Below are positions 8,316 to 14,397 of a DNA stretch of 14,397 nucleotides, in pieces; position 1 is the stretch's first letter, and every line of letters begins with the position of its first letter. The notes beneath the pieces were generated by a model, which made no database searches, was not told the DNA's origin, and saw only the letters and a program-made list of their open reading frames with translations. Position numbers and translations under genes: made by a program. Origin of the DNA: Lactifluus volemus (lineage: Eukaryota > Basidiomycota > Agaricomycetes > Russulales > Russulaceae). Where the stretch lies: contig WTXI01000571.1 of NCBI GenBank assembly GCA_022376515.1, positions 1-14,397 on the forward strand, read 5' to 3'.

Positions 8316-11289
8316 ATGGTACCCCCGCCCTGGTCATCGTCAATATCGTCTCCCTTCTTCTTGTCCCTTGCTGCAACTATCTCACAACATGTGCCCAACC
8401 TACTGTCACCCCAAGTGCTCACCAACTCTCTAAACGTGAACATCGCAAACATGATACCGCTTTCATCGTCGGTGCTATTCTCATGCCCGTCCTTGTTATT
8501 CTCTCGGGCGTCTTTGCCGGCCTGACATTGGGCTATATGTCGCTTGACGAAACCCAACTTCACGTGTTGAGCATAAGTGGCACTCCGTGCGTAGTCTCCA
8601 AACTCGTGTGGTGTGTATGCTAACCCTTGCCTGTGGCTCGTAGTCACCAGCGCAAGTATGCCAACCAAATCAAACCCATCCGTCAGAATGGACACCTCCT
8701 CCTCGTCACGCTCCTTCTCGCGAACATGATTGTCAATGAATCACTTCCCGTCATCTCTAACCCCATCCTTGGTGGGGGTGTACAGAGTGTCATCGTCAGC
8801 ACGGTGCTCATCGTCATGTGAGTGTTCGTCGAACTGAAGCATATTCTCGTAGAATACTGTATTACGTATCACCGCGACTCGGTCTTGCCAAAGAGGCCAT
8901 ACATGATCCACTTTGGGGGTGGAGTGCTTTTCTTCCTATTTTTTATTTTTTATTTTTATTTGTCTGCTTCGACTCGATCCTAACATACCCTTGATTCAGC
9001 TTCGCAGAAATCATTCCACAGTCCGTCTGCACTCGGCATGGCCTTTACATCGGGGCCAAGATGGTTCCCTTCGTGCGCGTTCTCCTCTGGACTCTTGTTC
9101 GTCTATCCACCTGTGTTGTGCCTCATCCACGCACCGTTAAGTGTCGATTTACAGGGGATTATCGCATGGCCTATCGCCAAGGTCCTTGAACTCACCCTCG
9201 GCTCACATCATGGCATCATCTACCGCCGTGCGGGTATGTATGTTCCATTTTTTCTCCCGTTCGTGTATTAACCATGATTCCGCAGAGTTGAAAGAGCTTA
9301 TTGCCCTACATTCGTCGGTTGGCGAGTACGGCGGAGACTTGCGTTCCGACACCGTCATGATCATCGGGGCGACTCTCGATCTTCAAGAGAAGACTGCAGC
9401 CCACGTAAGCATTTAACACTTGCTCATCGATCAGACCTCACAAAGTAGTTTACAGGCGATGACCAAGATAGAGAATGTTTTTATGCTGTCGGTTGACGCT
9501 AGCCTGGATTACGACACACTTCGAAAGGTTTGTGTCACGGGCCACAGCCGGGTCCCGATCTACGAAGAAATCGAGTATCCTACTCCCGACGGTCAAGGCA
9601 CCAAATTGAAGAAAATGTAGGAGTCCTTCTTGTCAAACAGGTGTGGTGTCTTCGCTCTATCAATGAGAATGTCTGATACGTTTTTGTTCCCAGTGTGTTC
9701 TCCTCGATCCCGGTGATGCAGTTCCTGTACGCAGTCTTCCGTTGCACAGAGTACCATCCGTCGCGCAGAATGAGCCCCTCCTTGGTATTCTCGATAGATT
9801 CCAGGAAGGTCGCTCGCACATGGCCATTGTCACGCGTACATCGGTAGAGAAGGCGTCCTCATTGAAGAAAGCTGTTAAGAAAAGCATCACGCAGCGGATT
9901 AAGAATCGTGTCGGGATATCCGACTCGTCCTCCGATAGTTCATCCGACGAGGCGCCTCAGAGTTCCGCCGTAAAGGCAAGAAGGTAAGGATCTTGGAACG
10001 TTTGAATACAAGTGAGGACAGCATGACCGCAACTGGAACGAGCGATCGTGATGGAACATCAAGAAGCGAGGCTACTTCAGATAAGGATGAGGGCGGACGC
10101 TCGTTCTCGTTTCGAAAGAAGCGAAAACGCAGTAAGAAGCGCTTGCAGTTAGAGGATGTTGAGATGGGTACCATCAAGCCTGAGTCGCAACCTGAGATTG
10201 AACCCAGGCCGCAAGGCGGGCAGTCACAGCCGAAGAAAGGGAGCATAGTTCAGTTTGCTTTCGCTCCTGGTCTGGAACAGAGCATGCCTGCAGACGCTGT
10301 TCTCGCTAAGGAAGGTGCCAATGAAGTGAGTCCAACGAGATGACGTGATACTCAAGATTCAGGTACTGACCATCATCACCCTACAGTTCCTTCTCAATTT
10401 CGACCCCAACGTTGCGCCACTCGGTATCATTACGCTTGAGGATGTCCTTGAAGGTGTGTATGATATTATGTTTGTGCTGGAAGGTATCATGAACTTTGCT
10501 GCAGAATTGATAGGTGAAGAAATCTACGATGAGTTCGATACCGAAGGTGCTCGTCATGGCGAAGTTACATCATATATCCCACCCCAGTCGATCCTCCCAG
10601 CGTCGACGCACCGATACTAAAGCGTAAAGGTTCTGCGCCGCAACTGTCGAGTCCCGAACCCTCTCGTGCTGTAGTACTTCCATCGGTTCAGCCCACTCAA
10701 CGGCGCTAACAAGTGGCACCGGGACACCTGTGCTACGTCCTATCGCGCTCAAAGGTCTTTCGTTCCTCACGGGACGCAGCCGCTCCGAGCCTCCCATCCC
10801 ACGTGACGGTATGTCTACTACGCGTCCACTGTCATCGTTACCCAGGCAGGGGACGAGAAACGGAAACCAAGTGTCTCTGCAAACGTGCATCACGACATCG
10901 ATGAGAAGCCTGTGGAACCCGTGAGCGCACCGCCCTTGGATATACCCGCAGCGCCCGCGCCTGTATACCTGCCTCTGCCCGCCGCTGTGTCTACTACAAG
11001 CCCGATTGACGACGCTGCGCGCTTGCGTCAAGGTGTAAATGCCATCTCAGGCAGTACCTCACCTGTGCCGTCGCTTTCTGAGGCCCTTCTTCGCGCACGG
11101 CGCCCGGCCACTCCCCATGCATCTGCTATGGCCTCCACCAAAGGCACGCGCTTCAAGAGTACCCCTTTTGGCGTCGCGGATCACGTGCTGCGTCTCGGGG
11201 AGACACAAATCCAGAGTTCTGACGATCTCAAGAGAGATAACGTCCAAGTTGGGGCCCGCAGTGGAACCGGGGTACAAGGAGAAGAATAG
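8316..11289 (+). CDS. CNNM/Mam3-like DUF21-CBS membrane protein (metal ion homeostasis)
   Basis: This family includes yeast Mam3 and animal CNNM/ACDP proteins, linked to Mg2+ and Mn2+ homeostasis. Exons: 8316-8586, 8644-8817, 9000-9096, 9155-9233, 9286-9404, 9456-9640, 9694-10325, 10387-10453, 10505-11289; about 800 residues. Order: N-terminal hydrophobic segment (ALVIVNIVSLLLV); DUF21 transmembrane domain (LSGVFAGLTLGYMSLDETQL, GHLLLVTLLLANMIVNESLP, IFAEIIPQS, LYIGAKMVPFVRVLLWTLG); first CBS motif (AMTKIENVFMLSVDASLDYD, CVTGHSRVPIYEEI); second CBS motif (FQEGRSHMAIVTR) interrupted by a long charged Ser/Lys/Glu-rich insert (about 9850-10320) before PLGIITLEDVLEELIGEEIY; and a disordered Pro/Ser-rich tail. 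Frame breaks, all base losses: the C run at 8322-8326 just after ATG, 9615-9617 (KKxVGVLLVKQ), 9939-9984, about 10585, about 10705 and about 10809-10849. Two of these could instead be 38- and 41-nt introns. Family call firm; ion unknown. Confidence 0.93.
8818..8999 (+). other. Long intron of the CNNM-like gene
   Basis: At 182 nt this GTGAGT...TTCAG intron is three times longer than its neighbours. It interrupts the third membrane segment (VSTVLIV / IFAEIIPQ), carries a T/A-rich tract around 8936-8962 and a CTAAC branch-like site near 8980. Confidence 0.8.
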
Positions 11290-11470
11290 GCAATGATTTG
11301 GGGGGAGAGAGAGAGAGGAAGAGAACTGAATCGGAGATGTTCCATCTTTTTTTTGTGTCTGTCATTCATTTGTCCAGTACTATGCTGACCTATTTTCCGA
11401 CTCGAGAGGCTGCCCGCCTTTGTAGGAGTCTTAGTTACTCTTTTTAGTGCCGTTTACATCGGAAACTATA
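11290..11470 (+). other. 3' flank of the CNNM-like gene and leader of the next gene
   Basis: It contains a GA-dinucleotide tract (11305-11317) and a T8 run (11347-11354). There is no AATAAA and no evident TATA box. Both neighbours are on the plus strand, 181 nt apart. Confidence 0.5.
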
Positions 11471-12120
11471 ATGTCTGCGGTCTTTCAGGGCGTACATGAC
11501 GGCCGGTAATTTGTAGAAGGAATGAGACCTTTGTTTTTTGTGGGGTACTACCTGCCACAGTGGGAACTTCAAATACAAAGCAAAGGGTGCTAAGGGGGAC
11601 ATGGAGGCATGCCTTGCATCGCTCCATCTGTCCGCTCCCATGAAGGCTGACTACGCAAACTAATGATACAGTACAGCTTCATAGTCCCCGCTGCTCATCT
11701 TACGGAGCAGCTCCTCGAGCTCAACCAGGGCAGAACCCCACAAAGCAACGAATCGTTCCTCAAATTTCGAAAAACAGGCTTTTTGTGACCCATCAAAACC
11801 TCGAGACTTGCGCACAGGGGAGCCTTCTCGACCTTCCAATTCACTTGTCCTTTTTGTTCCGTCAAAGTCGGATGGTGCCGTGAGCCCATCTGCTCCAGCC
11901 CCAGTTGCTAGTGAAATGAATGAGTGGAGAGGGGGTTGGTGGTGGTGGAGTTGGGTGGTGCTACTACGGCGGAGGGCCGCTGGAGCCCTTACGAGAGGGT
12001 TGGGCGGCTACGTTTTCGGTTTTCCCGTCGATTGGACGTTCCAACCCCGGGTCCGAAGAGCAGGAGCACATCAACGATGCAAGGGGTGAGCACTACCGTA
12101 CTAGGTATGCTCAGGGATAA
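11471..12120 (+). CDS. Unrecognised gene, two exons, frame-broken
   Basis: Exon 1 is 11471-11505 (MSAVFQGVHDG), joined by a 55-nt intron (11506-11560, GTAATT...CCACAG) to exon 2 from 11561, which continues in phase as GNFKYKAKGAKGDMEACLAS, then LHLSAPMKADY. After a one-base loss near 11652-11656 it reads RKLMIQYSFIVPAAHLTEQL and LELNQGRTPQSNESFLKF. After a loss at the T5 run 11780-11784 it reads CDPSKPRDLRTGEPSRPSNS, then a Ser/Pro-rich part (SDGAVSPSAPAPVASEMNEW). The end is unclear because of a G-rich stretch (11928-11950): the three frames stop at 12089, 12120 or 12127. The ATG has A at -3. The product would be about 200 residues, with a basic N-terminal part and a disordered C-terminal part; no signal peptide is visible. 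I do not recognise the family. Continuity over the intron in the right phase is the main support. Confidence 0.5.
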
Positions 12121-12129
12121 GCGGTGAAT

Positions 12130-12526
12130 GTGCAGGCGGGCTGTGCAGCCACCCCACTGGCATCATCACATTTGTGTCGGCGTGGAGAGGCGAGGCGAGG
12201 CGCGATCTTGCTGCGTTTCGGGAGGCTGTACTAGTCCTTATCCGATAAAAAACTCGTAGAAGCGGTGACGTCGCCATTGAAGTGACGTTGGAATAACAAT
12301 AACTTGTCTGTATATGATAACCACATGTTTTTTATAACGTGAATCGGGTGGGGGGGGGGGACCAACTTGAAAAAGAGTCTTGGCACGGATCATCTCGCCA
12401 GTTTCTCGCGTGCGTCGAGCTTCTCAAAGGTATATGAATTGATACTCCGCGATCCACAACTTATGAACGGCTCCAAAGTGTTTTTCTAATCGAAGGAAGC
12501 TTTTTGAGTTATCGCAAATGAACAAT
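12130..12526. other. Intergenic, low-complexity patches
   Basis: A GGCGA-type triplet of short repeats lies at about 12188-12203 and a G11 run at 12350-12360. Otherwise nothing recognisable. Confidence 0.5.
12350..12360 (+). repeat. Homopolymer G11
   Basis: Eleven consecutive G in non-coding sequence, by far the longest homopolymer in the window. Its true length is uncertain in any sequencing technology. Confidence 0.9.
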
Positions 12527-12869
12527 TTATTTATGAACTCGTACACATAACAAGCCGCGCGCATCGCATTGCCGATAATTCGTGGTGGAACAGGCTGATG
12601 ACATGCCGTAGGTGCTAGTGATCGAGAGATAAGAAGACATACATGAAACTTGACTTGAGATGTCATAGTCACGCTTTCTGTCCACCCGGTGCCATCTAAT
12701 GCAAGAAACTGCAACAGTGATCTGAAATTACGTGCTTTCGGTTAATTAGGGTCCAAATGGCATCAGTTCCTTGTTGCGCCGATTGGGCCGAATAATGATC
12801 GCGAGGGAAGACGTCATGCAAAGGTAGAACGCGCTGACCATCACGAGAACGATCGAACACGTTCATCAT
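12527..12869 (-). CDS. Possible small protein gene, unknown function
   Basis: On the minus strand ATGATG at 12869-12864 (A at -3) opens a frame reading NVFDRSRDGQRVLPLHDVFP, then RDHYSAQSAQQGTDAIWTLI and NRKHVIS. After one base loss near 12730 it would continue ITVAVSCIRWHRVDRKRDYD up to a good donor GTATGT; the 48-nt intron 12642-12595 ends in ATCAG, and the following exon stops at 12529-12527. A different frame through the same intron is also open and stops at 12424. I recognise no domain. The clean GTATGT...CAG intron and the start context are the support, and a chance assembly of open frames cannot be excluded. Confidence 0.28.
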
Positions 12870-14397
12870 GATGGGTGAGCGTAGGCCACATGACTGATGG
12901 ATGTAAACAGTGAGGGAAGAGAATTGTAGGAACGTTTGAAGGACAAAGACCTTTTCCTCTCATGCGAACAATATACGCCATACAAAGCTCACGACACCCG
13001 CATCGGGGGAGCGCCATGCGCGGCGGTAACACCGTATCCTCAGGTCCTCTCGTGGGCGACAGAACTGCTGCTACCATCCCGTGACTAGAGACGCTCTTCT
13101 CCGGCGACCAGGGGGAGTGCGCCGCCTCTTGACCGCGTTATGACCGCACATGGGCCATCAGAAAGTAATAGCGGTGTCACTGGTATGCCGCCCTGGCTGT
13201 GGCATTGTTCTCTACTTTGAGCTCCCCTCCTAGGTGCTCTTGCTCTTGCCCCACGTTCTCATGCAGCGGCATAACTATGCGGAAGTTAAACAAAACCGGA
13301 GTGAGAGCGCCCAATGAATGAGGAAAACAACTAGGCGCTTCGCATTGGGTACCTTGGGATGCCCCGTGAGTACAAAAGTTGCGCATAGCAAGGATGAGGG
13401 ATAAAAACTCCAAACGAGATGTCATCAGAACCCCTTTAAACCAAAGACGAAAATCCGATGCAGTGTGCGAGTTTTCAAGTTACACACATGCGAGTAAATG
13501 GTGTCCAACCGCCGCTAATTCCACGAAAGAGATGGAAACCCTAGATTGGTTCTCGAGTCCCCCTTCTTCGTCTTCCCTAAAAGTATAGACGACCGTGACG
13601 AGGTCAACGAGCAGCCATCCTGTTGACAACAGTCAGACGACTGACATCATCGACCACCCGAACTGAAGGTGTTTAAGAAGCTAGGATTGTGAACGCTCCT
13701 CCTAATCCACGAAAAGTCTACAATGTATACAATACCGCACCGTGTTTCAAGGGTAGCTGAGGGTAGGCAGTTCGGAAGAGGAGTGCTTCTTCGTGAATCT
13801 CTGCCAATGGCTCACTGCAAGCAGAAACTGCTCAGCATCAACTATAAAACGGAGATTGTACCAGGTGAGACCACATAGCTTGTGACAAAAACGATACGCT
13901 CCCAGAGAAGTACAACGTGAAGCTTGAGGGGGATCGCCAACATAACGGGACTAAGTTAGTACGCGACAGAAGCCCGTAGTTTAGCTCATAGTGTCACGGT
14001 TCCCGGGCCTGGCATCGCGGCCTAGACAAACCCCTGGTGTCAGCTCTCGCGGTCCAGTTGAATAGACTCTGGCTCAGGATTTTCTCCCTCGTACCCCTGG
14101 TTGCACGTCTGTCGCATCCAAAGGAGAGTCGTTGGAGCTAGAAGCGATGTGCTCCTAAAAAAGGAAACACAATCTCCGGGTCCAGGGCGTGAGGAGCTCG
14201 CCATTTTTTTTGCAGTTCTGGGAGAGGATGGGAAGGGCTCGGGCTTTAAGTTTGTTGAAGAGTAGTACCTGTTTACATCTACAGTATCTAGCTGTTGCGT
14301 TGGTCTTCTTGGTGAAGAATGTCGGCTCGATTTGACTGAGTGGCCAGGGCGTCGATCGTGACAACAAAATCATAAGGTGTGAATTTTACTGGTCTCT
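12870..14397. other. Intergenic, no recognised gene
   Basis: About 1.5 kb with open frames of at most 82 codons (for example 13177-13425 and 14155-14373 on the minus strand, 13379-13588 on the plus strand), none with motifs I recognise or a convincing exon chain. No repeat or RNA gene seen. Confidence 0.5.

Noticed and set aside
8222..8695. Minus-strand open frame of 157 codons
   Set aside because: It overlaps the DUF21 exons, which match the family on the plus strand; this is a shadow.
9590..9620. A 31-nt intron to bypass the stop at 9618 in the CNNM gene
   Set aside because: It is too short for splicing, and the segment encodes the expected link before VGVLLVKQ; a single missing base is simpler.
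10570..11031. Minus-strand open frame of 153 codons
   Set aside because: It lies antisense to the CNNM C-terminal exon, whose plus-strand sequence continues the family-specific tail; no motif on the minus strand.

Overview
This window looks like nuclear DNA of a filamentous basidiomycete, most likely an Agaricomycete. The basis is intron style (about twenty GT...AG introns, most 47-76 nt), codon use, and the gene families present: a NACHT/WD40 NLR-like gene with near-identical WD repeats, a fungal S28 serine peptidase and a CNNM/Mam3-type membrane protein. There is no bacterial operon structure, no CRISPR array and no convincing tRNA or rRNA gene.

Layout. (1) 1-2608, + strand: 3' part of an NWD gene (NACHT C-terminal helical region, linker, 14 WD40 repeats, conserved tail). 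Its 5' end lies outside the window. (2) 2992-5275, - strand: a complete ten-exon S28 peptidase gene with a signal peptide and a recognisable Ser/Asp/His triad, convergent with the NWD gene. (3) 5276-8261: a 3 kb stretch with no recognised gene; one possible two-exon small gene lies at 6688-6991 (-), and there is coding-like - strand sequence near 7450-7800. (4) 8316-11289, + strand: a nine-exon CNNM/Mam3-like gene with a TATA box at 8262. (5) 11471 to about 12120, + strand: an unrecognised gene starting 182 nt after the CNNM stop. (6) 12130-14397: mostly featureless, with one possible small - strand gene at 12527-12869.

The most striking property is not a gene. Every reading-frame break that I could resolve against family expectation, in every gene and on both strands, is a loss of one or two bases, often in a short homopolymer. 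Splice sites, catalytic motifs and terminal stops stay intact, and I found no clear nonsense substitution. This fits a deletion-biased consensus error (long-read style) better than independent decay of four unrelated genes. The WD40 array is about ten times worse than the other genes, so it may be both repetitive (hard to polish) and genuinely decaying.

The genes do not form an obvious pathway: a self/non-self recognition-type NLR, a secreted or vacuolar peptidase, a divalent-cation homeostasis membrane protein and unknowns. I see no clear new biological system. The most useful leads are the deletion pattern, the hidden gene at 11471 and the double-propeller NWD.
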